Positions 17,501 through 23,772 of a stretch of DNA of 42,334 bases are shown piece by piece. Location of the stretch: assembly GCA_007122335.1 (NCBI GenBank), contig SKTZ01000069.1:1-42334 (forward strand), read 5' to 3'. The DNA comes from Bacillota bacterium. Its GTDB lineage: Bacteria; Bacillota; Halanaerobiia; B1SED10-174. The position numbers were made by a program, and so were the translations under genes. A model generated the notes under the pieces. It searched no databases. It was given only the letters and a program-made list of their open reading frames with translations, and was not told the origin of the DNA. Each line of letters opens with the position of its first letter. Position 1 is the stretch's first letter.

Positions 17501-17654
17501 TGTTCCCCTGGGCAAGCATGAAATAAAAGTTTCAACAGAGGGGCTTCCACCCAATACCGTGCCTAAAGAGGATAGCATCACTGTTGAAATAGCCCGGGAA
17601 GACCTGGAAAAAGGAGAGATATTGATCCCAATTCGGTACAGGGTTGATAATTAA
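14565..17654 (+). CDS. Usher-like outer-membrane assembly protein with two C-terminal SdrB-type domains
   Basis: 1029 residues; signal peptide in the first 38 (FFLILLILLALGFPVKG). In order: a small alpha/beta domain (about 40-165) with ILIPVNQLSVFL, resembling copper-amine-oxidase-N-like modules; a charged linker; barrel strands from about 195; a plug/Ig-like region (about 300-380) with GILYSNPAFL, RVKVTGEA, VYLLVNGE and YSFANVPL, the usher pattern; then long alternating-hydrophobic beta strands to about 840. The end carries two Ca-loop modules, DKNQTGEFNEGD near 848 and DRNASGTFDEGD near 938, as in SdrD B-type repeats. ATG 14565 is used; a GTG at 14556 overlaps the chaperone stop. Usher function is inferred from motif pattern, size and neighbours. 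Confidence 0.72.
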   Translation: MEPIFLDKLQKQPKKRFPVNFFLILLILLALGFPVKGAHFEDVSFVTLEIKKNDYVFQTEEFFEIIDLFDYILIPVNQLSVFLPIELNFARENETLEITHKTSGTSGKVDFKKGLYSEFPDLKTKTPILYEGDFFVAPEFLEKITGKSLEWNSRRQELYVHVDWEIPETEKGRAEEPGERDRPHELETLELKPTHYGRDISLGSIHYKITGEGRWDKDGDFSSHSRQEVYLHGRFHDWAVSLGFSSRLNFLEKGIESHLSVPLIRALYLDEYRIVIGDSRVEFPLTVGNKNLRGILYSNPAFLTRKDTPRVKVTGEAREDEWVYLLVNGEKTSKKYMAEDGRYSFANVPLINKRTNLIQIIRERPDGELIEERREIGGHVRILEEGISEVKFVAGSYQRSNEEESQGRLIGLQLNEALDKRSSFNLELLGREVLTQDSWEPFELGGIAGFSLQPLQSLILTGDFLFGGEVENLKGGFASSLIYTLSRGYLSSSYRYIPHEITEIVDKNAGKQLQVAGEYDFSPRWSSFFQGNYRESIGTMLFYSITQGQLGFSYRDVWDGTTTVSGILGTGQRDLETGQDQLTRADFDKYGLNISRQRRTEVFSSRTNLNYTKTDFDFQQASSHSEQRLELTSNISRRIGETVRLTNNLDLSLFWLEKELIQGEGEINSGFRWNPTLNTFVRGTGSALFQVGNNLPAGFNLRESKASFSLRRFLRRTGSSFGVEGSYNFLHYIEDSYFTLGFDLAHQWQDEKYTAGLNFTAKSPVERRETYQLSAGLEFGWRLPSEALIEFQAQRIYQNLFEEQPEHSVSVSINHALGFSGKEIFGQSYSSRGTHQPTIAGIVYLDKNQTGEFNEGDPVLENIPMALGGRRTETDGSGEFKFERVKPGVYPLHFDLGSLLADYSVITEEKIVEIRENENLFFYFGLTLNGSISGRVFMDRNASGTFDEGDEPLSWVALELATTGENAYSRSNGEFYFENVPLGKHEIKVSTEGLPPNTVPKEDSITVEIAREDLEKGEILIPIRYRVDN

Positions 17655-17694
17655 AAATTCTTAAAACTTTGCTTTCCCTCACCCCATCCCTCAT

Positions 17695-17734
17695 AGATAT
17701 ACCCTGCTCTTTGTTGCAGGGTATATCTTTTTTT
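17695..17734 (+). terminator. Intrinsic terminator of the usher operon
   Basis: AGATATACCCTGC (17695-17707) and GCAGGGTATATCT (17716-17728) form a perfect 13-bp stem with an 8-nt loop, followed by a T-run to 17734. It lies 41 nt after the usher stop. Confidence 0.92.
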
Positions 17735-17742
17735 GTCTGTCT

Positions 17743-17772
17743 TTGACTGTTTAGAGTTTATTATGGTAAGAT
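17743..17772 (+). promoter_or_regulatory. Candidate promoter of the molybdopterin oxidoreductase gene
   Basis: TTGACT (17743-17748) and TAAGAT (17767-17772) with an 18-bp spacer, just after the terminator at 17695-17734 and 79 nt before the ATG at 17851. No operator is evident. Confidence 0.45.
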
Positions 17773-17850
17773 AACTTTGTACTAATAAAACTTTACTCGG
17801 AAGAACTGTTTTAGATTAATTAACTTTTCCTTGGATTGGAGTTGGTTGTA

Positions 17851-19839
17851 ATGGCTACTGAAAAGGTAATAACCGCCTGCCCCAGAGACTGTCAGGATTG
17901 TTGTTCTCTTGAGGTTGAAGTTCAGGAGGGAAAAATAATCCGGGTTGATGGGGATAAAAATCACCCGGTAACCAGGGGATTTGCCTGTCCCAGGGGGCGT
18001 TCTTACCCGGAACTCGTTTACAGTTCAGAAAGAATTTTGAAACCATTGTTAAAAAAAGAAGGTAACTGGGAAGAAATTTCCTGGAAAGAAGCTCTGGACC
18101 TGATAGAAAAAAAAATAAGAGGGTATCTAGAAACCTATGGACCAGAATCAATTTTCAATTACCACTACAGCGGTTCAGAATCCATAACCAAAAAAGTTAC
18201 CATGCGTCTCTTTGACCGGCTTGGAGCAACAGGGGTAACCGGGGATCTTTGCATGCAGGCCGGCGTTTCAGCCCAAAAATATGATTTTGGCGGCCTGGAG
18301 CAAAGTGATTTAACTGACCTCCCCAATGCCCGCGGTTGCGTTGTCTGGGGCAGAAACGTTCGGGTAACTCATCCTCACGCCCTTCCTTTTATCCGGGAGG
18401 GAAGGGACAAGGGAATGAGCCTGGCTACAATAAATCCCCTTTCCACCGGGATCGAGGATATTTCCGATTTAATCATTCGACCAAAGCCGGGAACCGATGC
18501 AGCCCTGGCCCTTGGTACAGCCAATTACCTGATCCAAAAAGAACTTATTGATAGAGATTTTATTTTTGAACATATTCACGGTTTTGAAGCCTTCCGAGAG
18601 GCAGCTGAAGAGTACGACCTGGAGAAAACAAGTGCAATCACTGGAGTAGAAGAAGAGAATATAGTTAAACTGGCCTGGTTTTACAAAAATCATAAACCAG
18701 TAACCACCCTTTTGGGTTATGGTTTAACGAGATATAGAGGTGGGGGAAATATCATCCGGGCCATTGACGCCCTGGCGGCGATCACTGGAAATATCGGGGA
18801 AGCAGGGGCCGGTGTTTCCTATTGTTCTGACCGTTTCTGGTTTTTGGGAAAACACCTCCAGGGCCAAACCAATCCCTACCGCAGGAATTTAGATATGGCC
18901 AACCTGGCCGAGGAAATCCAAAATTCGAAAAACCCTCCTTTGAAAATGGGCTTTATTAACGCCGCAAACCCGGTGGTAAATGTCCCGGATACCGATGAAA
19001 TGCAAAAAGCCCTGCAGGGACTTGATTTTCTGGTAGTTGTAGACCTTTTCCTGACCGATACTGCAAAAGAAGCAGATCTGTTCCTCCCCTGTACTTCATT
19101 TTTCGAGGAGGAGGGGGTTCGAGTAAGTTCCTGGAGTCCCTGGGTTTTCTACTGCCCCAAAATTATTGAACCCCTGGGTGAAGCCCGGCCCGACGAAGAG
19201 ATCATGATTGAACTGGCTAAAAGACTTAGAATTAAAGATTTTCCCTGGTTAAATAGAAAAGAACTATTAGAATGGGCCGCAGAACCCCTGGAAGAGATAG
19301 GATTAAACCTGGAAGAGCTCAGAGAAAAAGGACATATCCTGCCTAGTAACCATAACCCGATTGCCTGGGAAGGTCGTCATTTTAAAACACCCTCTCGCCG
19401 AATTGAACTGTTTTCAAAGAAGGCCAAAGAAGAAGGAAATTCTCCGGTTGCCAATTATTTACCACCCCTGGGCGATAACTACGAATTGCCTTTCCAGCTT
19501 ATTTCTGCTCATTCCCAGTACCGCATCCATTCTCAGTTTCAGGTTACTCCTTATATTAAGAAGCTAAACCCGGAACCAAGGGTAATTATTAATCCAGACA
19601 TTGCTGAAAAAAGAGGACTTGAAGAAGAAGATCTTGCTGTAATTTTCAACGACAGGGGAGAAATAACTGCCCGGGTAGAAATTGATAACCGGATCCGCCC
19701 GGGTGTTATCCAGGTGGAATCCGGCTGGGATATAAGCAGCGGAGCCTGCGTGAATTCTCTATTGCCGCCCCATAAAACTGAAATGGGCGATTGTGGGGCC
19801 CTTTATGATGTCAGGGCCGATATAAAGAAAAAAGAATAA
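17851..19839 (+). CDS. Molybdopterin-dependent oxidoreductase (DMSO-reductase superfamily), stand-alone
   Basis: 662 residues. The N-terminal [4Fe-4S] site has CPRDCQDCC and a fourth cysteine in GFACPRGRSYPE. Typical following motifs are RILKPL, GDLCMQAG, NAANPVVNVPD, DLFLTDTAKEADLFLP and a C-terminal cofactor-binding domain with SAHSQYRIHSQ and NPDIAEKRGL. No twin-arginine signal is present, so it acts in the cytoplasm. Substrate unknown: related proteins include formate dehydrogenases, thiosulfate/polysulfide reductases and uncharacterised clades. No iron-sulfur or membrane subunit gene is adjacent. ATG 17851 lies 9 nt after GGAG and gives the MATEKVITACPRDC start; an in-frame TTG at 17836 has no good binding site. 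Confidence 0.9.
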   Translation: MATEKVITACPRDCQDCCSLEVEVQEGKIIRVDGDKNHPVTRGFACPRGRSYPELVYSSERILKPLLKKEGNWEEISWKEALDLIEKKIRGYLETYGPESIFNYHYSGSESITKKVTMRLFDRLGATGVTGDLCMQAGVSAQKYDFGGLEQSDLTDLPNARGCVVWGRNVRVTHPHALPFIREGRDKGMSLATINPLSTGIEDISDLIIRPKPGTDAALALGTANYLIQKELIDRDFIFEHIHGFEAFREAAEEYDLEKTSAITGVEEENIVKLAWFYKNHKPVTTLLGYGLTRYRGGGNIIRAIDALAAITGNIGEAGAGVSYCSDRFWFLGKHLQGQTNPYRRNLDMANLAEEIQNSKNPPLKMGFINAANPVVNVPDTDEMQKALQGLDFLVVVDLFLTDTAKEADLFLPCTSFFEEEGVRVSSWSPWVFYCPKIIEPLGEARPDEEIMIELAKRLRIKDFPWLNRKELLEWAAEPLEEIGLNLEELREKGHILPSNHNPIAWEGRHFKTPSRRIELFSKKAKEEGNSPVANYLPPLGDNYELPFQLISAHSQYRIHSQFQVTPYIKKLNPEPRVIINPDIAEKRGLEEEDLAVIFNDRGEITARVEIDNRIRPGVIQVESGWDISSGACVNSLLPPHKTEMGDCGALYDVRADIKKKE

Positions 19840-19840
19840 A

Positions 19841-19881
19841 AAAAAGCCTCTGTAACCGGTTCTCCCGGCCAGGGGCTTTTT
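19841..19881. terminator. Bidirectional terminator between the oxidoreductase gene and lexA
   Basis: AAAAAGCCTCTG (19841-19852) pairs with CAGGGGCTTTTT (19870-19881) with one G-U pair; an inner CCGG/CCGG helix caps it. A-run on the left and T-run on the right serve both converging genes. Confidence 0.85.
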
Positions 19882-19889
19882 AATTGGTT

Positions 19890-20537
19890 TTAATATTTTC
19901 TCAAAAGACTGATTAATTTCCCGAGAATGGTAACCTCGCGGGTATAAATAGGATCCATGGAGGCATTTTCCGGTTGCAGGCGGAAAGAATCGTTTTCTTT
20001 ATAAAATCTCTTTAGGGTTGCTTCATCCCCAAGGAGAGCAGCAACTATATCCCCATTTTCAGCGTTTTGCTGTTTGCGAATTATCGCCAGGTCGCCGTTG
20101 TAAATGCCGGCTTCAATCATGCTGTCTCCCTGGACCCGTAAAACAAAATGTTCGCCTCCTCCTGTAACGAGATCAAGAGGTAGAGGAAGGGTATCTTCAA
20201 TATTTTCCTGCGCCAAGATGGGCTGGCCTGCAGTAATACTCCCAACAAGGGGGACATGGACAATTTCTCTATCGCCATATATACTCTCCTGCTGAGTGGG
20301 ATATTCTTCTTTAATCAGGCCAATGGTTCTGGGTTGAGCGGGATTTTTTTGGATATAACCAAATTTTTGCAATCTTTCCAGGTGGTTATGAACGGTAGAA
20401 GGGGAACGAAGCCCAACGGCTTTCCCAATTTCTCGAACAGAAGGGGGATAACCTTTTTCTTTAATATTTTTACGAATGAATTCGAGGATTTCAACCTGGC
20501 GGGGACCAAGTTTTTTCTTGGTAGCCTTTTTATCCAA
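19890..20537 (-). CDS. lexA: LexA repressor (SOS regulator, self-cleaving)
   Basis: 215 residues. An N-terminal winged helix-turn-helix (LGPRQVEILEFIRKNIKEKG, then PPSVREIGKAVGL) is followed by the S24 peptidase domain. The cleavage site is Ala103-Gly104 (SITAGQP) and the catalytic dyad Ser139 (QGDSM) and Lys176 (EATLKRFY). The TTG start at 20537 is chosen because GGAGG (20546-20550) is 8 nt upstream; the frame stays open to 20669 through the promoter. RecA-stimulated self-cleavage lifts repression. Tandem LexA boxes overlap its own -35, so it is self-regulated, and the yneA-like gene is divergent, as in Bacillus. Confidence 0.96.
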   Translation of the reverse strand: MDKKATKKKLGPRQVEILEFIRKNIKEKGYPPSVREIGKAVGLRSPSTVHNHLERLQKFGYIQKNPAQPRTIGLIKEEYPTQQESIYGDREIVHVPLVGSITAGQPILAQENIEDTLPLPLDLVTGGGEHFVLRVQGDSMIEAGIYNGDLAIIRKQQNAENGDIVAALLGDEATLKRFYKENDSFRLQPENASMDPIYTREVTILGKLISLLRKY

Positions 20538-20559
20538 GACAAGCACCTCCTTTTCCCAT

Positions 20560-20613
20560 ATTATACCACAGGAAAAAACCCTATGCAAACCTTTGTTCCA
20601 AAAACATTTGTTT
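20560..20613 (-). promoter_or_regulatory. lexA promoter with two LexA boxes
   Basis: Read on the minus strand: TATAAT (20560-20565) and TTGCAT (20583-20588) are 17 bp apart. AAACCTTTGTTC (20587-20598) overlaps the -35 and AAACATTTGTTT (20602-20613) lies upstream, 15 bp apart. Both fit the Firmicute GAAC-N4-GTTC type with one or two deviations. Confidence 0.75.
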
Positions 20614-20740
20614 GGTTTAATTTTTTTTCTTAAAATTTTGTGAAATTCGTTAATTCTGTGGGAGAACACTTTTATTGCAATTTCTGGGGGCTAACCCTCG
20701 CAAAGGTATAAAACCATTAACCAGGACTTCCAATGGCCTT

Positions 20741-20765
20741 AAAATGACTCTGAGGAGGTCATTTT
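20741..20765 (+). other. Stem-loop between lexA and yneA control regions
   Basis: AAAATGAC (20741-20748) pairs with GTCATTTT (20758-20765) around a 9-nt loop. Short A/T-ended stem; possibly a weak terminator insulating the divergent promoters. The remainder of the 414-nt lexA-yneA gap (20538-20951) holds only the two promoters and their LexA boxes. Confidence 0.3.
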
Positions 20766-20855
20766 ATTCCTTCCTTGCAGAGAAGTATCCAAAAATAAAA
20801 AGGGACTTTAGATTTTCCGATTTCCATCCCCGAAAAAATAAGAAGGAAAAAATAA

Positions 20856-20905
20856 AAACATTTGTTCTAAAAACACTTGTTCTCCGAACATTTGTATGGT
20901 ATAAT
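20856..20905 (+). promoter_or_regulatory. yneA promoter with three LexA boxes in tandem
   Basis: AAACATTTGTTC (20856-20867), AAACACTTGTTC (20871-20882) and GAACATTTGTAT (20886-20897) are exactly 15 bp apart. They cover the -35 (TTGTTC, 20877-20882) and spacer of a promoter whose -10 is TATAAT (20900-20905, 17-bp spacing). Repression by LexA would occlude the whole core promoter. Confidence 0.75.
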
Positions 20906-20951
20906 TTAAAATAGTTAAAGGATAATTTGAAAAAAGCAAGGAGGGGATCGA

Positions 20952-21215
20952 ATGCGTTGGCGTTACCCGTTTATTGTTCTGGTCCTGGCCCTGATTTTTA
21001 TAGCTCTCTTTACAATTTTTGCTCATAGCGAGGAACCAGTTAGGTTTGCAACTGTTACAGTCAGGTCAGGGGATACACTCTGGAGCCTGGCCCGGGAACA
21101 CGGAAACCCGGAAACAGATCCGAGAAATACCGTTTACGAAATGCGCCAGATCAACAACCTGGAGAGCCCCCAAATTTATCCCGGGCAAAAATTACAAATT
21201 CCAGTAACCAACTAA
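20952..21215 (+). CDS. YneA-like SOS-induced cell-division suppressor (membrane-anchored LysM protein)
   Basis: 87 residues. One membrane-spanning segment (about residues 6-25) then a single LysM domain (about 33-85: VTVRSGDTLWSLARE to IYPGQKLQIPV). Size, topology, divergent position next to lexA and the triple LexA-box promoter match Bacillus YneA, which blocks division after DNA damage. AAGGAGGGG is 5 nt before the ATG at 20952. LysM proteins are common and the identity rests largely on context. It is followed by a terminator, so it is probably monocistronic. Confidence 0.8.
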   Translation: MRWRYPFIVLVLALIFIALFTIFAHSEEPVRFATVTVRSGDTLWSLAREHGNPETDPRNTVYEMRQINNLESPQIYPGQKLQIPVTN

Positions 21216-21301
21216 GCAAGAATAAAACAGAAGATAGAAGAACATAAATTTCTAGGTGATCCAGGTAAGCAAATTATAAAACCCAAACTTTTTAAAGTTA
21301 A

Positions 21302-21356
21302 AAGCCAACCGATAGGGATTTGAAAAATCCAACCCCATCGTTTGGCTTATTTTTTT
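21302..21356 (+). terminator. Intrinsic terminator after the yneA-like gene
   Basis: AAGCCAA (21302-21308) pairs with TTGGCTT (21342-21348), then CGAT with ATCG and GGG with CCC across single mismatches. TATTTTTTT follows the right arm. It lies 87 nt behind the stop codon. Confidence 0.75.
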
Positions 21357-21463
21357 AGCCAGAAGCAAATTAAAGGAAGGCCAATCAGAAAAGTTGGGGG
21401 TATAAAATTAATTTTGGAAATTTTGCAGGAGAATTGGTTGTTTTGTAGTAATTTAACTATAAG

Positions 21464-21491
21464 ATTTCGCAAAATTATTATTTTGCGAAAT
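21464..21491. promoter_or_regulatory. 28-bp palindrome upstream of the tyrosine recombinase gene (dif-like site or operator)
   Basis: ATTTCGCAAAAT (21464-21475) and ATTTTGCGAAAT (21480-21491) are perfect inverted repeats separated by TATT. Read as 11 + 6 + 11 bp this has exactly the layout of a Xer core site. It ends 28 nt before the recombinase ATG. It could be a recombination site or an autoregulatory operator. The rest of the 304-nt gap 21216-21519 holds only the terminator at 21302-21356. Confidence 0.5.
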
Positions 21492-21519
21492 TAATTCAAG
21501 CCAAAAAGGAGTTTTCAAA

Positions 21520-22446
21520 ATGAATTTCGACCGGGCCCTGGAGTTCTATCTCAAGTATTTACAGACCGAACTGGGATATTCTCTCCTTACTGTCAAAGAA
21601 TACAAAAGCGACCTCAAACTTTTTTCCCGTTACCTTCGCCAGAAAAAAAATTTAAAGGACCCCCAACCCCTTTCGGTCTCCTCTATCGATAAATTTGACC
21701 TGGGGGATTTTCTGGCCGATCTTATTCTGGAAAGAAATAATGATCCAAAAACTCGCAACCGAAAATTATTCGCCCTCCGTTCTTTTTTTCTATTTCTGGT
21801 TCGCCAGGAAGTACTTTCTGATGACCCCACCCGAGCTTTCCGTTCATCCAAAATCAGGACCTCTGCCGAGCCCATATACCTTCGCCTGCCCCAGGCAAGG
21901 GTATATATGGATACCATCTCCCGTTCGGGGCTTAAAACAGCTATTAGGGACCTTGCCATTATGAAACTTTTCCTTTACTGTGGTCTTCGCCTGAGCGAAC
22001 TTGTAAATCTTGACCTTAAAGATTTGCAATTAACGGATGAACCTTCAATAAAAGTTATTGGTAAAGGAAACAAAGAAAGACGTGTTCCCCTACATGGCGA
22101 AGTTGCAACTACCTTAAAAGAATATCTTCCCTGGCGAAATGAACTTAAACCGAAAGGAAATGATGCCAACGCCCTTTTCTTGTCCCTGCGAAAACGCCGC
22201 ATCAATCCCCGCACCATCCAGGTCATGGTAAAAAAATATGCCAAAAAATCCGGGCTGGATAATGCCGGTGAAATTACTCCTCACAAACTCCGGCACACTT
22301 TTGCCTCTCTTCTTTATAAAGAAACAAAAGATTTAAGGGTCCTCCAGGAACTTTTAGGCCACAGCAGTGTTTCAACAACCCAGATTTACACCCACACCGA
22401 TCCTGAACAGCGCCGGAAAACAGTAGATCAGATGCCCAAACTATAA
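21520..22446 (+). CDS. Xer-type tyrosine recombinase (XerC/XerD family)
   Basis: 308 residues, the usual size of XerC/D. N-terminal SAM-like core-binding domain (residues 5-100, with TELGYSLLTVKEYKSDLKLF). The catalytic domain has all expected residues: Arg157 (CGLRLSEL), Lys182 (GKGNKER), His255 and Arg258 (HKLRHTFASLL), His281 (LLGHSSVSTTQIY) and the nucleophile Tyr290. It could resolve chromosome dimers or be a relative with another target; no partner Xer gene, phage or integron genes are nearby. ATG 21520 follows AAGGAG. A 28-bp palindrome lies just upstream. No terminator separates it from the next gene's promoter. Confidence 0.9.
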   Translation: MNFDRALEFYLKYLQTELGYSLLTVKEYKSDLKLFSRYLRQKKNLKDPQPLSVSSIDKFDLGDFLADLILERNNDPKTRNRKLFALRSFFLFLVRQEVLSDDPTRAFRSSKIRTSAEPIYLRLPQARVYMDTISRSGLKTAIRDLAIMKLFLYCGLRLSELVNLDLKDLQLTDEPSIKVIGKGNKERRVPLHGEVATTLKEYLPWRNELKPKGNDANALFLSLRKRRINPRTIQVMVKKYAKKSGLDNAGEITPHKLRHTFASLLYKETKDLRVLQELLGHSSVSTTQIYTHTDPEQRRKTVDQMPKL

Positions 22447-22456
22447 AAGAAAAATA

Positions 22457-22514
22457 TTGACAGAAATCCAAATTTCGGTGATAATAATACCAAGGCGGTG
22501 CACAAGTTGTGCAC
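22457..22514 (+). promoter_or_regulatory. Promoter and palindromic operator of the oxoamine synthase-dehydrogenase pair
   Basis: TTGACA (22457-22462) and GATAAT (22480-22485) with 17-bp spacing form a near-consensus promoter. GTGCACAA-G-TTGTGCAC (22498-22514) is a perfect 17-bp palindrome placed just after the expected transcription start, where a bound repressor would block it. The regulator is unknown. Confidence 0.75.
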
Positions 22515-22545
22515 ATTATTTTGAGCATTCAAAGGAGTGTCTAAT

Positions 22546-23772
22546 TTGGGAGAATTTGAAAACCGGATTGAAAATTTTGACCAGGTTTACCGTAATTACA
22601 AAGAAACCGGCACTTATTTTTATCTTCAGGAAGTAGAGAAGCTTAACGGGGCTCGAGTTCAGATTAGCGGCAAGGAATATGTAATGTTTTCCTCATACAG
22701 TTACCTCGGGCTTTTACAGCATCCTGAAATTGATGCGTTTGCAAAAGAAGCTGTAGATCGTTTTGGCACCGGGACCCATGGAGTAAGAGTTCTGGCTGGA
22801 ACCACTTCCCTTCATGTTGAACTGGAAAAGAAAATTGCAGATTTTATGAAGGTTGAAGATTCGATTGCCTATAGCAGCGGCTTTATAGCCAATGTTGCTT
22901 CCATTGCCTCGCTTCTGGGCCGTCATGACATTGTAATAACTGACAAGTTATGTCATGCCAGTATAGTTGACGGGTGCCTTCTTGCCCAGGCCAAATTTCA
23001 AAGGTTCAAACATAATGATCTTAAGGATTTAGAAAATCAGCTTATCCGGGCAGAAAAAGATGGCTGCAAAGGAAAACTGGTTATCGTTGACGCTGTGTAC
23101 AGCATGGATGGTGATGTTTGTCCCCTTCCAGAAACCCTGGAAATTTGTAATAAGTACGATGCCTGGCTTATGGTTGATGAAGCTCATTCTCTTGGGGTTT
23201 TGGGTGAAACCGGCCGGGGTCTTGCTGAATATTTTGGAATGGATCCGCGGGAAATTCACCTGTACAGCGGGTCACTTTCCAAAACAATACCTGCAGTTGG
23301 GGGTTATGTTGCTGGGGATAAAAAAACCATTAATTATTTTCGCCATAACGCTCGGGGCTTTGTTTTCTCTGCAGCCCTCCCCCCTGCTGCTGTTGCTGCC
23401 GCCATTAAATCTTTTGAAATAATTGACACGGAAAGGTGGCGCCTGAAGCAGGTTCGAGAAAATATCGATTACTTTATTAAAAACCTGAACCAGATTGGCT
23501 TTGATACACTGAATACTCAGAGTTGCGTAATTCCTATAATAATTGGCCAGGAAGAGCCCACCCTTCAACTTACAGGCCTATTACATCGGGACGGGATGTT
23601 TGTCTCCCCCATCCTGCCTCCCGCGGTTCCGGTAAATACCTGCCGCCTGCGGGCCAATGTCATTGCTTCTCATACAAAAGAAGACCTTGATTTCGCCCTT
23701 AATCTCCTGGAGAAGCACGGAAAAGCCCTGGGAATTATCGGAGGAGAAAATAGTGCAAGCTATTCAGTTTAA
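22546..23772 (+). CDS. Alpha-oxoamine synthase family PLP enzyme (Kbl / BioF / serine palmitoyltransferase type)
   Basis: 408 residues. Condenses an amino acid with an acyl-CoA, or runs the reverse cleavage. Motifs: YSYLGL, GTHGVRVLAGTTSLHVELE, HASIVDG (His stacking on PLP), VDEAHSLGVLG (Asp to the pyridine N) near residue 210, and the PLP lysine in SGSLSKTIPAVGG near residue 245. Next to a zinc dehydrogenase it could be 2-amino-3-ketobutyrate CoA ligase in threonine breakdown, but the GTHGVRVLAGT motif is not the KBL form, so BioF- or SPT-like roles remain possible. TTG 22546 is 8 nt after AAAGGAG. Its 3' end overlaps the next gene by 20 nt. Confidence 0.88.
   Translation: MGEFENRIENFDQVYRNYKETGTYFYLQEVEKLNGARVQISGKEYVMFSSYSYLGLLQHPEIDAFAKEAVDRFGTGTHGVRVLAGTTSLHVELEKKIADFMKVEDSIAYSSGFIANVASIASLLGRHDIVITDKLCHASIVDGCLLAQAKFQRFKHNDLKDLENQLIRAEKDGCKGKLVIVDAVYSMDGDVCPLPETLEICNKYDAWLMVDEAHSLGVLGETGRGLAEYFGMDPREIHLYSGSLSKTIPAVGGYVAGDKKTINYFRHNARGFVFSAALPPAAVAAAIKSFEIIDTERWRLKQVRENIDYFIKNLNQIGFDTLNTQSCVIPIIIGQEEPTLQLTGLLHRDGMFVSPILPPAVPVNTCRLRANVIASHTKEDLDFALNLLEKHGKALGIIGGENSASYSV

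Noticed and set aside
20675-20914. Open frame of 79 codons between lexA and the yneA-like gene
   Set aside because: It has no ribosome binding site and its end runs through three LexA boxes and a promoter; the composition is that of noncoding DNA.
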